Part shown: positions 1 through 5,256 of the stretch, piece by piece
How the letters are laid out: every line of letters starts with the position of its first letter
Numbering within the stretch: the first letter of the stretch is position 1
Source of the DNA: Mycobacteriaceae bacterium
GTDB lineage: Bacteria > Actinomycetota > Actinomycetes > Mycobacteriales > Mycobacteriaceae
Length of the DNA: 6,580 nucleotides
Assembly (NCBI GenBank): GCA_013362555.1
Contig: JABFVX010000112.1
Span: 1-6,580, forward strand
Reading direction: 5' to 3'
Notes under the pieces: model-generated
What the model was told of the DNA's origin: nothing
Seen by the model: only the letters and a program-made list of their open reading frames with translations
The model's database searches: none
Position numbers and translations under genes: made by a program

Positions 1-605
1 GCGGAAGGCTGGACTGGCACGTCCACCACAGCGCGCGCCCAGTCTTTCGACAGGTTGGTCACTTTGATGATCTGGCCGTTGGGGACCGAGATCAGCTCGC
101 CGTCCATGTTGCGCAGCCGGGTGATGCGCAGCGTCACCGCCTCGACGGTGCCCTCGGCGGCTTCGGTGCTGCCGGAGACGTTGATGCGCACCACGTCGCC
201 GTAGCCGTACTGCCGCTCGGTGATGAGGAAGAACCCGGCGAGCAGGTCCTGCACGATGCGCTGGGCGCCGAAGCCGAGCGCCGCGCCGAGCACCGCCGCC
301 GGGGCGACCAGCGCGCCGATCTCGAACCCGAAGCGCTTGAGCACTTCGATCCCCACCAGGAAGTACACGATCGACAACAGCACCCAGCTGATCACCTGGG
401 CCAGCGCGTGCCGGTGTTTGGTGTCCTCGGAGCGGACCAGGTCGTCGCCGTGGCGGAAGCTCTTGTCGATGCGGGTGGTGATCAGGCCGCGCGCCCAGCC
501 GACGAGCCTGCCGAACAGCACCGCCCCCAGGATTAGCAGCACTACTTCCAGGCCATCGGACCGGAACCAGGTGGTGAAGTCGAACGACGATCTCGCGGCA
601 AGCAC
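1..605 (-). CDS. MscS-family mechanosensitive ion channel, partial (C-terminus cut by left edge)
   Basis: Membrane channel that opens under membrane tension and releases solutes on osmotic downshock. The visible 201 residues hold three hydrophobic segments (about 19-38, 68-89 and 94-128). The last is the Gly/Ala-rich pore helix, with the APAAVLGAALGFGAQ run at 101-115 that is typical of MscS. It is followed by the beta domain with GDVVRI (136-141), EGTVEAVTLRITRLR (151-165) and the family motif VPNGQII (174-180). The C-terminal cytoplasmic vestibule lies beyond the window. An in-frame TAA at 617-615 leaves GTG at 605 as the first possible start. There is no Shine-Dalgarno before it, but a -10-like TAATCT lies 6 bases upstream, so translation may be leaderless. 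It follows prfB on the same strand after 67 bases. Family assignment is firm; the specific channel type and its gating are not determined. Confidence 0.92.
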   Translation of the reverse strand, partial: MLAARSSFDFTTWFRSDGLEVVLLILGAVLFGRLVGWARGLITTRIDKSFRHGDDLVRSEDTKHRHALAQVISWVLLSIVYFLVGIEVLKRFGFEIGALVAPAAVLGAALGFGAQRIVQDLLAGFFLITERQYGYGDVVRINVSGSTEAAEGTVEAVTLRITRLRNMDGELISVPNGQIIKVTNLSKDWARAVVDVPVQPS

Positions 606-617
606 GCGAACAGATTA
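606..617 (-). promoter_or_regulatory. Candidate -10 element for a leaderless MscS-gene transcript
   Basis: Read on the minus strand, TAATCT (617-612) fits the actinobacterial -10 pattern TANNNT and sits exactly six bases before the GTG start at 605, the spacing expected if the transcript begins at the start codon. The gene has no ribosome binding site. No good -35 hexamer is seen. The assignment is inference from motif and spacing. Confidence 0.35.
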
Positions 618-672
618 CAAGGTGATCACGACTCGGACATCCACCCCGGTCAGACCGGATCCCGGAACGGAG

Positions 673-1791
673 TTACGCGTCTTGGCCCTGGCGCATGCGC
701 CAGCGGATGCCGGACTCGATGAAGCCGTCGAGGTCGCCGTCGAGCACGGCGGTGGGGTTGTTGACCTCGTGCTCGGTGCGCAAGTCCTTGACCATCTGGT
801 ACGGGTGCAGGACGTAGGAGCGCATCTGGTTGCCCCAGGAGCTGCCGCCGTCGCCTTTGAGGGCGTCCAGCTCGGCGCGCTCCTCCTGCCGCTTGCGCTC
901 GAGCAGCTTGGCCTGGAGCACCCGCATGGCGGAGACCTTGTTCTGCAACTGCGACTTCTCGTTCTGGCAGGTGACCACGATGCCGGTGGGGATGTGGGTG
1001 ATGCGCACCGCCGAGTCGGTGGTGTTGACGCTCTGCCCGCCGGGGCCCGACGAGCGGTAGACGTCGACTCGGATGTCGGTCTCGGCAACGTCGATGTGGT
1101 CGGTGGTCTCCACCACCGGCAGTACCTCGACCTCGGCGAAGCTGGTCTGGCGGCGGCCCTGGTTGTCGAACGGGCTGATTCGCACCAGCCGGTGGGTGCC
1201 CATCTCGACCGAGAGGGTGCCGTAGGCGTAGGGCGCCTTCACCACGAAGGTGGCGCTCTTGATGCCCGCCTCTTCGGCGTAGGAGGTGTCGTAGACCTCG
1301 ACCCCGTACCCGTGCTTCTCCGCCCAGCGGATGTACATGCGCATGAGCATCTCGGCCCAGTCCGCCGCGTCGACTCCGCCTGCGCCCGAACGGATGTTGA
1401 CCACGGCGTCGCGCGGGTCGTACTCGCCCGAGAGCAGCGTGCGGACCTCGAGCGCCTCGACGTCGGCGTGCAGGGCGGCCCGCTCGGCGTCGGCCTCGGC
1501 CATGGCCGACTCGCCCGCGGCGCCGTCCTCGCCTTCGGCGAGTTCGTACAGCACCGGCAAGTCCTCCAGGCGCTGGCGCAGTTCGGTGACCCGGCGCAAC
1601 TCGCCTTGCGCGTGCGACAGCTGACTGGTGACCTGCTGCGCGTGCTCCTGGTTGTTCCACAGCTCGGGGTCGGCCGCCTGGTGCTCGAGCTCGTCGATCC
1701 GGCGACGCAGCTCCGCCACGTCCAACACCGCCTCGACGGTTTTGAGGGTGGTGTCGAGTTCGGCGAGATCGGCGGCGACGTCGGGATGCAC
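673..1791 (-). CDS. prfB: Peptide chain release factor 2 (RF2)
   Basis: Class I release factor that reads UGA and UAA stop codons on the ribosome and triggers hydrolysis of peptidyl-tRNA. The 372-residue product has the expected RF2 order: an alpha-helical, charged N-terminal domain (about 1-115), the RF2-specific stop-recognition tripeptide SPF (206-208) inside RLVRISPFDNQGRRQTSF, and the catalytic GGQ loop (251-253) in SSGPGGQSVNTTDSAVR. The C-terminus carries the usual SSWGNQMRSYVLHPY block (317-331). The start is GTG at 1791: an in-frame TAA lies two codons upstream, so nothing earlier is possible. No Shine-Dalgarno is present, and a TANNNT element eight bases upstream suggests a leaderless message. 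The frame is continuous, with no internal UGA or programmed +1 frameshift, unlike E. coli prfB. It lies between the membrane-protein gene (191 bases upstream) and the MscS gene on the same strand. Confidence 0.98.
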   Translation of the reverse strand: MHPDVAADLAELDTTLKTVEAVLDVAELRRRIDELEHQAADPELWNNQEHAQQVTSQLSHAQGELRRVTELRQRLEDLPVLYELAEGEDGAAGESAMAEADAERAALHADVEALEVRTLLSGEYDPRDAVVNIRSGAGGVDAADWAEMLMRMYIRWAEKHGYGVEVYDTSYAEEAGIKSATFVVKAPYAYGTLSVEMGTHRLVRISPFDNQGRRQTSFAEVEVLPVVETTDHIDVAETDIRVDVYRSSGPGGQSVNTTDSAVRITHIPTGIVVTCQNEKSQLQNKVSAMRVLQAKLLERKRQEERAELDALKGDGGSSWGNQMRSYVLHPYQMVKDLRTEHEVNNPTAVLDGDLDGFIESGIRWRMRQGQDA

Positions 1792-1805
1792 GGTGGTTTA
1801 CGTTA
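1792..1805 (-). promoter_or_regulatory. Candidate -10 element for prfB
   Basis: On the minus strand TAACGT (1805-1800) matches TANNNT and ends eight bases before the prfB GTG. The distance is slightly long but compatible with transcription starting at or near the start codon, and the gene has no ribosome binding site. No convincing -35 is visible. Confidence 0.28.
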
Positions 1806-1896
1806 CCGCCAATCCGGAACGGCCCGCGCAGGGCCTCGTGTGCGGCGCAGTCAACACCGCACGTCACGGCGGGTGGCGTCAACGTGCCCACCGGGT

Positions 1897-1974
1897 CCGC
1901 CGACCAACCTCCACAACGACCCATGAGTTGCGTTCTACGCACATCATGGGCCGTTCCGGAGGTTGCTTTGGCGG
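1897..1974 (-). terminator. Long imperfect inverted repeat after the membrane-protein gene; probable terminator or structured RNA
   Basis: The arms nest around a TCT loop at 1934-1936: TGCGT 1929-1933 with ACGCA 1937-1941; CCCATGA 1920-1926 with TCATGGG 1944-1950; AACG 1915-1918 with CGTT 1952-1955; CAACCTCC 1905-1912 with GGAGGTTG 1958-1965; then CCGCC 1897-1901 with GGCGG 1970-1974 across a small uneven gap. Two of the mismatches (1919/1951 and 1913/1957) become G-U pairs only in minus-strand RNA, so the fold is stronger for transcripts of the minus-strand genes. It begins nine bases after the stop of the gene at 1983-2762. There is no U-rich tail, so Rho-independent termination in the classical sense is not certain. 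An mRNA-end stabiliser or a dispersed palindromic repeat are alternatives. Confidence 0.5.
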
Positions 1975-1982
1975 CGTCGGGG

Positions 1983-2762
1983 TTAGTCGACGAAGGAGCT
2001 GGAGAACTTGGACGCGCCCGCTTCGATGGCGCAGAACACCTGGCGGTCGCCCGAATCCCAACTGGCCTCGAGGGGGTAGTACATGACCACGCCCGCGTCG
2101 TCGGGCAGGGCCGACTTGCGGATGCGGGTCTGGTTCGCGTCCTCGCTGCACTGGGTCTTGGCGTCGTCGGCGGCGCCGGTGGCGGTGCTCGCCTTGGAGG
2201 TGAGTTTGGCGAAGATCTGGTCGGTGTGCGGGCTGGTGCACGAGGTCTTCGAGAAGTTGCCCGAGGCGCTCTCGTTGAAGCAGTCGCCGACCTTCATCCG
2301 CGCCAACTGGTCGAGGTTGTAGGTCTTGTCGTCGGTCGACGACGTGGTCGTCGGCGCGGACGACCGGCTGCGCGTGGTCGAGGAGGAGTGCCTCGACGTC
2401 GAGGTCGCGGAGCTGCTCGACGAGGCCTGGCTGTCGGACTTGTCGTCGCCCTTGTTCATCACCACGATGACGACCACGGCGGCGATCACCACGGCCAGGG
2501 CGGCGATGACGATCGCCGCGATGGTGCCGCTGTTGCTCTTCGGCCCGCCGCCCGGCGGCTCCCACTGCCCGCCCGGCGGCGGACCCTGCGGCGGCTGCCC
2601 GCCGGGCACGTAGCTCTGCCCGTACTCGTACGGCTGCTGTTGGCTGGGCTGCACCTGGCCGGGCCAGCCCGGCTGCTGCTCGCCCGGCCAGCCGGGCTGC
2701 TGCCCCTGCGGCTGCTGCGGCGGCCCCCAGGGGTTGTCACCACCGTAAGGCGGTTGGGTCAT
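1983..2762 (-). CDS. Single-pass membrane protein with Pro/Gln-rich tail and cysteine-containing outer domain (septum-formation-like)
   Basis: Function unknown. The 259-residue product has four parts. The first (about 1-75) is rich in Pro, Gln and Gly and contains the heptapeptide QQPGWPG twice (21-27 and 29-35). A single transmembrane helix follows (about 80-102: TIAAIVIAALAVVIAAVVVIVV), then MNKGDD. A Ser/Thr-rich linker covers about 110-143. The outer domain (about 148-259) begins LARMKVGDCFNE and contains four cysteines (161, 175, 205, 244), which could form two disulfides. The patterns VGDCF and CTSPHTDQIFA resemble the actinobacterial 'septum formation' domain; this is recalled similarity, not a search. 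With no signal peptide, the N-terminus is probably cytoplasmic and the C-terminus outside. ATG at 2762 is supported by a GGGGAGG Shine-Dalgarno (2778-2772) nine bases upstream. It diverges from hisN and is followed by a long hairpin. Confidence 0.85.
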   Translation of the reverse strand: MTQPPYGGDNPWGPPQQPQGQQPGWPGEQQPGWPGQVQPSQQQPYEYGQSYVPGGQPPQGPPPGGQWEPPGGGPKSNSGTIAAIVIAALAVVIAAVVVIVVMNKGDDKSDSQASSSSSATSTSRHSSSTTRSRSSAPTTTSSTDDKTYNLDQLARMKVGDCFNESASGNFSKTSCTSPHTDQIFAKLTSKASTATGAADDAKTQCSEDANQTRIRKSALPDDAGVVMYYPLEASWDSGDRQVFCAIEAGASKFSSSFVD

Positions 2763-2789
2763 GTCCGGGAACCTCCCCGTCGAAAGACA

Positions 2790-2801
2790 TGCCGATCGGC
2801 A
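2790..2801. promoter_or_regulatory. Perfect 12-base palindrome upstream of the membrane-protein gene
   Basis: TGCCGATCGGCA reads identically on both strands. It lies 27 bases upstream of the ATG at 2762 and just upstream of its Shine-Dalgarno, inside the divergent region shared with hisN. It could be an operator or a small leader hairpin. I do not recognise it as the site of a known regulator. Confidence 0.3.
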
Positions 2802-2950
2802 CGCGTGTTTTGCCTAGCTAATCAGATCCCCAGGTACACGGACAAGAACAGGGAACCTGGTGTGAATGTCACGTTCATCGCTCGCCGACGGACGCACGTA
2901 ACACCGAATGTCCGCGCGAACGCCGGGTGCTGCGGTCGGCCCGCACCCGC

Positions 2951-2956
2951 TACCGT
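2951..2956 (+). promoter_or_regulatory. Candidate -10 element for hisN (leaderless)
   Basis: TACCGT fits TANNNT and is followed by seven bases and then the hisN GTG at 2964. hisN has no clear Shine-Dalgarno. No good -35 is visible at 16-18 bases upstream. The rest of the 201-base divergent region (2763-2963) holds one more short inverted repeat, CCAGGT 2830-2835 with ACCTGG 2855-2860, and no gene. Confidence 0.33.
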
Positions 2957-2963
2957 TGGCGAG

Positions 2964-3743
2964 GTGCAGTACTCCGACGACCTGACCCTGGCGCTGCGGC
3001 TGGCCGACGCGGCCGACGCCGTCACCCGCGACCGTTTCGGCGCGCTGGACCTGCGGGTGGACGCCAAGCCCGACCTCACCCCGGTGTCCGACGCCGACCT
3101 CGCCGTCGAGCGGGCGGTGCGGGAGATTCTCGGGGAGGTCCGTCCCGGCGACGCGGTGCTCGGCGAGGAGTTCGGCGGCTCGGCTGTGCTGCGCGGCAGG
3201 CAGTGGGTGGTCGACCCGATCGACGGCACCAAGAACTTCGTGCGCGGCGTGCCCGTGTGGGCGAGCCTGGTCGCGCTGTTGTCCGACGGGGCGCCGGTCG
3301 TCGGGGTGGTCAGCGCTCCGGCACTGGGCAGACGCTGGTGGGCGGCCGCGGGACAGGGCGCGCATCGCAGCGTGAACGGCGGTGCGCCGGAAACGATCTC
3401 GGTCTCCGGGGTGGATTCGCTCGGCGCGGCCAGCCTCAGCATCGCCAGCCTGTCCGGATGGCGCGACCTGGGCAGGCGAGACCAGCTGATCGACCTCACC
3501 GACGCGGTGTGGCGCACCCGCGGCTACGGCGACTTCTTCTCCTATTGTCTGGTCGCCGAGGGGGCGGTGGACATTGCGGCCGAGCCGGAGGTGTCGCTGT
3601 GGGACCTGGCGCCGCTCGACGTCCTGGTCCGCGAGGCGGGCGGGCGGTTCACGGCTCTCGACGGCAGTCCCGGGCCGCACGGCGGCAACGCGGTGGCCAG
3701 CAACGGGCTCCTCCACGACGAAGTGTTGAAGCGGCTCGGCTGA
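2964..3743 (+). CDS. hisN: Histidinol-phosphatase, inositol-monophosphatase fold (HisN)
   Basis: Cytoplasmic Mg-dependent phosphatase that converts L-histidinol phosphate to L-histidinol in histidine biosynthesis. The 259 residues carry the full inositol-monophosphatase signature: GEE at 67-69, DPIDGTKNF at 84-92, and WDLAPLDVLVREAGG at 213-227. By family analogy Glu68, Asp84, Asp87 and Asp214 bind the metals. The sequence closely resembles, from memory, mycobacterial HisN (Rv3137 type), including RGVPVWASL, VVSAPAL, YGDFFSYCLVAEGAVDIAAEPEVS and the C-terminal ASNGLLHDEVLKRL. It also matches that protein in length, which supports GTG at 2964 (VQYSDDL) although the frame is open far upstream. 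Its stop is one base from the start of the downstream regulator, so the two are almost surely co-transcribed. Inositol monophosphatase activity is the main alternative but less likely given the HisN-type match. Confidence 0.92.
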   Translation: MQYSDDLTLALRLADAADAVTRDRFGALDLRVDAKPDLTPVSDADLAVERAVREILGEVRPGDAVLGEEFGGSAVLRGRQWVVDPIDGTKNFVRGVPVWASLVALLSDGAPVVGVVSAPALGRRWWAAAGQGAHRSVNGGAPETISVSGVDSLGAASLSIASLSGWRDLGRRDQLIDLTDAVWRTRGYGDFFSYCLVAEGAVDIAAEPEVSLWDLAPLDVLVREAGGRFTALDGSPGPHGGNAVASNGLLHDEVLKRLG

Positions 3744-3744
3744 G

Positions 3745-4464
3745 ATGACCCGGATCACCAAGCAGGCACGGTTGCGCACGGCGCTCGCCGAGCTCTGTGC
3801 GGAGGTGACGCCGGGCACGCTGCTGCCGAGCGAACGGCTGCTCTGCGACGACTACCATGTCAGCCGGATGACCGTGCGCGAGGTGCTGGGCCAGTTGGAG
3901 TCCGACGGCATCGTGGTGCGCATCCCCGGCAAGGGCACCTTCGTCGCCGAGAAGGTGGCCCGCTCCCGGCTGCACATGGCCTCGTTCACCGCGGACATGC
4001 GACGGCTGGGCCTCACGCCGAGCACCGTCGTGCTCCACACCGCACACGACGCGCCGCCGCCGGTCACGACCGCCGCCCTGCGGCTGGCCGCGGGCGACAA
4101 AGCGCTGCACGCGGTCCGGCTGCGGCTGGCCGACGACGTGCCCATGTCGGTGGACGACGCGTGGTACCCCGCCGCCGTGGCTCCCGGCCTGCTCGAACGA
4201 GACCTCACCGGCTCGGTGTACGCGCTGCTGGAATACGACTACGCCAGCCCCGTCGACCGCGCCGAGCAGACCATTCGCGCCATCGCCGCCGACCAGCGCC
4301 AGGCCGAGTGGCTGCGCACCGATCCCGGCGCACCGATGCTGCGCTTCGACCGCGTCGCCTATTCCGGCGACACTCCCGTAGAACACTGCCGCTCGTGGTA
4401 CCGCGCCGACCGATACCAAGTCGCCATGACTGTCTTGAATACGTCCTTCCTTCACACAGAGTGA
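3745..4464 (+). CDS. nagR: GntR-family (HutC/UTRA) transcriptional regulator, NagR/DasR-like
   Basis: DNA-binding repressor with a sugar-phosphate-type effector domain. The 239 residues contain an N-terminal winged helix-turn-helix (about 8-70: LPSERLLCDDYHVSRMTVREVLGQLESDGIVVRIPGKGTFVAE) and a C-terminal UTRA domain (about 90-232) with the family features DDAWYP (137-142), VDRAEQTIRAI (170-180) and PVEHCRSWYRADRY (211-224). NagR/DasR regulators bind GlcN-6-P or GlcNAc-6-P and control GlcNAc uptake. The assignment here rests on the adjoining PTS genes and the palindromic GntR/HutC-type site between them; the effector is inferred. TGA of hisN, one base, then ATG gives the string TGAGATG, so translation is probably coupled to hisN. 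There is no clear Shine-Dalgarno and no matching operator in front of hisN, so autoregulation is not evident. The 3' end lies inside a hairpin facing crr. Confidence 0.88.
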   Translation: MTRITKQARLRTALAELCAEVTPGTLLPSERLLCDDYHVSRMTVREVLGQLESDGIVVRIPGKGTFVAEKVARSRLHMASFTADMRRLGLTPSTVVLHTAHDAPPPVTTAALRLAAGDKALHAVRLRLADDVPMSVDDAWYPAAVAPGLLERDLTGSVYALLEYDYASPVDRAEQTIRAIAADQRQAEWLRTDPGAPMLRFDRVAYSGDTPVEHCRSWYRADRYQVAMTVLNTSFLHTE

Positions 4465-4470
4465 AGGACG
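4442..4470. terminator. Probable two-way terminator between convergent nagR and crr
   Basis: CGTCCTTC (4442-4449) and GAAGGACG (4463-4470) form an 8-base perfect stem. An alternative 7-base stem, CCTTCAC (4449-4455) with GTGAAGG (4461-4467) around ACAGA, uses the same sequence because CCTTC-like runs are repeated. The outer stem extends to GAA 4437-4439 with TTC 4473-4475. The nagR stop (4462-4464) lies within it and the crr stop (4476-4474) is beside it, as expected of a terminator between convergent genes. There is no long T run on either side. Confidence 0.55.
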
Positions 4471-4473
4471 CGT

Positions 4474-4923
4474 TCAGGACGAGGTGAACAGGCGGTCGCC
4501 GGGAGCGACCGGGCCTGCGGCCGGAGCGGTGGCGCTGCCGGGGGGTGTGTCCATGACGACCACGGGAACTATCGGGCTGCGGTTGGCGCGGCGGACGGCG
4601 TTGGGGGCGAAGACCACGAGGGGATCGCCCGCGGCCACCGTGTCGCCTTCGGCTGCCCGCAAGGTGAAGACCTCCGGGCAGTGGACGGTGTCGATGCCGA
4701 CGTGCACCAGCACCCCGGCGCCGGAGTCGGTGACGATCACGGCGGCGTGGGGGTGCAGCTTGGCGATGACGCCCGCGACGGGCGCAACGACGGTGACGGG
4801 GGCGTCGGTGTCGGGAGGCTCCACCGCGACGCCCGAGCCGACCAGCTCGGACGCGAACACCGGGTCGGGCACCGCCGACAGCGGCACGGCGCGGCCGGCC
4901 AGAGGGGAAAGTACTTCCGTCAC
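4474..4923 (-). CDS. crr: PTS EIIA component, glucose/GlcNAc family (Crr-like)
   Basis: Cytoplasmic phosphocarrier that takes phosphate from HPr and gives it to EIIB. The 149 residues match the length of stand-alone actinobacterial Crr. The core is present: LSPLAGRAVPLSAVPDPVFASELVGSG near the N-terminus, APVAGVIAKLHPHAAVIVTDSGAGVLVHVGIDTV at 47-80, and EGDTVAAGDPLVVF at 92-105. By alignment with E. coli EIIA-Glc, His74 (in VLVHVGIDTV) is the phosphorylated histidine and His59 (HPHA) its partner. The start is GTG at 4923, overlapping the EIIB stop in the string GTGA, so it is probably translated by coupling. In low-G+C and enteric bacteria this protein also regulates other uptake systems; that is not assumed here. 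It converges with nagR at its 3' end, nine bases apart. Confidence 0.93.
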   Translation of the reverse strand: MTEVLSPLAGRAVPLSAVPDPVFASELVGSGVAVEPPDTDAPVTVVAPVAGVIAKLHPHAAVIVTDSGAGVLVHVGIDTVHCPEVFTLRAAEGDTVAAGDPLVVFAPNAVRRANRSPIVPVVVMDTPPGSATAPAAGPVAPGDRLFTSS

Positions 4924-5150
4924 AACAGATCCGAAATGTCCTCGGCCAATGCGTCGGCGGTCGGGCCCACGACGACCTGCACGGCCGAACCCGCCGCGAC
5001 GACGCCGTGCGCTCCCGCGGCCTTCAGCGCCTGCTGGTCGACCTTCGCGGGGTCGCGCACCTCGACGCGCAGGCGGGTGATGCAGCCCTCGACCTCGACG
5101 AGGTTGTCGACGCCGCCGAGTCCGGCGACAATCTGAGCGGCCTTGGACAC
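4920..5150 (-). CDS. ptsB: PTS EIIB component, glucose/GlcNAc family, stand-alone
   Basis: Cytoplasmic subunit that receives phosphate from EIIA and passes it to the sugar as EIIC imports it. The 76-residue protein is a complete single EIIB domain: KAAQIVAGLGGVDNLVEVEGCITRLRVEV, with the phosphorylated Cys23 in the family motif CITRLR, then the conserved region around AAGAHGVVAAGSAVQVVVGPTADALAEDI (45-73). The start is GTG at 5150, fixed by a strong GGAGG Shine-Dalgarno (5160-5156) five bases upstream. It is first in a two-gene unit with crr and overlaps it by four bases. It diverges from the EIIC gene, with the putative regulator operator 47 bases upstream. The closest functional relative known to me is the Streptomyces EIIB for GlcNAc (NagF); substrate specificity cannot be read from EIIB alone. 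Confidence 0.93.
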   Translation of the reverse strand: MSKAAQIVAGLGGVDNLVEVEGCITRLRVEVRDPAKVDQQALKAAGAHGVVAAGSAVQVVVGPTADALAEDISDLL

Positions 5151-5197
5151 GATTTCCTCCAGTGCGTGGGCGGGCTTCCGGGCGTCAGATCTGCAAC

Positions 5198-5211
5198 CTG
5201 GTTATAACCAG
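5198..5211. promoter_or_regulatory. Palindromic operator, probable NagR/DasR-type (dre-like) site
   Basis: CTGGTTATAACCAG is a perfect 14-base palindrome in the 106-base region between the EIIB and EIIC starts, centred 54 bases from one and 52 from the other. The TGGT...ACCA frame resembles sites bound by HutC-subfamily GntR regulators, including the dre of DasR (core TGGTCTAGACCA), differing in the central bases. A regulator of that class is encoded 0.7 kb away. It contains TATAAC on both strands, so a bound repressor would block both promoters. Confidence 0.75.
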
Positions 5212-5237
5212 TATACCGTGAGACGGATCACTGTCCC
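5210..5237 (-). promoter_or_regulatory. Candidate promoter for the EIIB-crr operon
   Basis: On the minus strand GGGACA (5237-5232) and TATACT (5215-5210) are 16 bases apart and match the -35 (4 of 6) and -10 (5 of 6) consensus. Transcription would start near 5203, inside the palindrome at 5198-5211, which fits a repressible promoter, and leave a leader of about 50 bases that carries the EIIB Shine-Dalgarno. The plus-strand promoter is less clear: TATAAC (5203-5208) and TATACC (5212-5217) are possible -10 elements with no good -35. Confidence 0.4.
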
Positions 5238-5256
5238 ATCTCACCAGGAAGCGGTT

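Noticed and set aside
646..658. CCGGT-CAG-ACCGG hairpin after the prfB stop
   Set aside because: Only five base pairs with no U tract in GC-rich DNA; too weak to call a terminator.
673..1791. Programmed +1 frameshift as in E. coli prfB
   Set aside because: The frame is continuous from GTG 1791 with no internal UGA near codon 26, and an in-frame stop lies two codons upstream.
1859..1886. GCACGT ... ACGTGC inverted repeat
   Set aside because: Six-base arms with a loop of about 17 bases and no further pairing; could be chance.
220..1926. 568-codon plus-strand open frame
   Set aside because: It runs antisense through prfB, which has every RF2 landmark. Its low-complexity Val/Leu/Gly/Asp composition is the mirror of GC-rich codon bias.
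1884..2963. Long upstream extension of the hisN frame
   Set aside because: It is antisense to the membrane-protein gene. The HisN similarity begins at VQYSDDL and the length from GTG 2964 matches known HisN.
5218..5244. GTGAGA ... TCTCAC inverted repeat before the EIIC Shine-Dalgarno
   Set aside because: Six-base arms with a 15-base loop; no known motif and no support beyond position.
5143..5256. Upstream in-frame extension of the EIIC gene
   Set aside because: It would translate through the operator and overlap the EIIB start. The ATG at 5257 has a proper Shine-Dalgarno and fits the family N-terminus.
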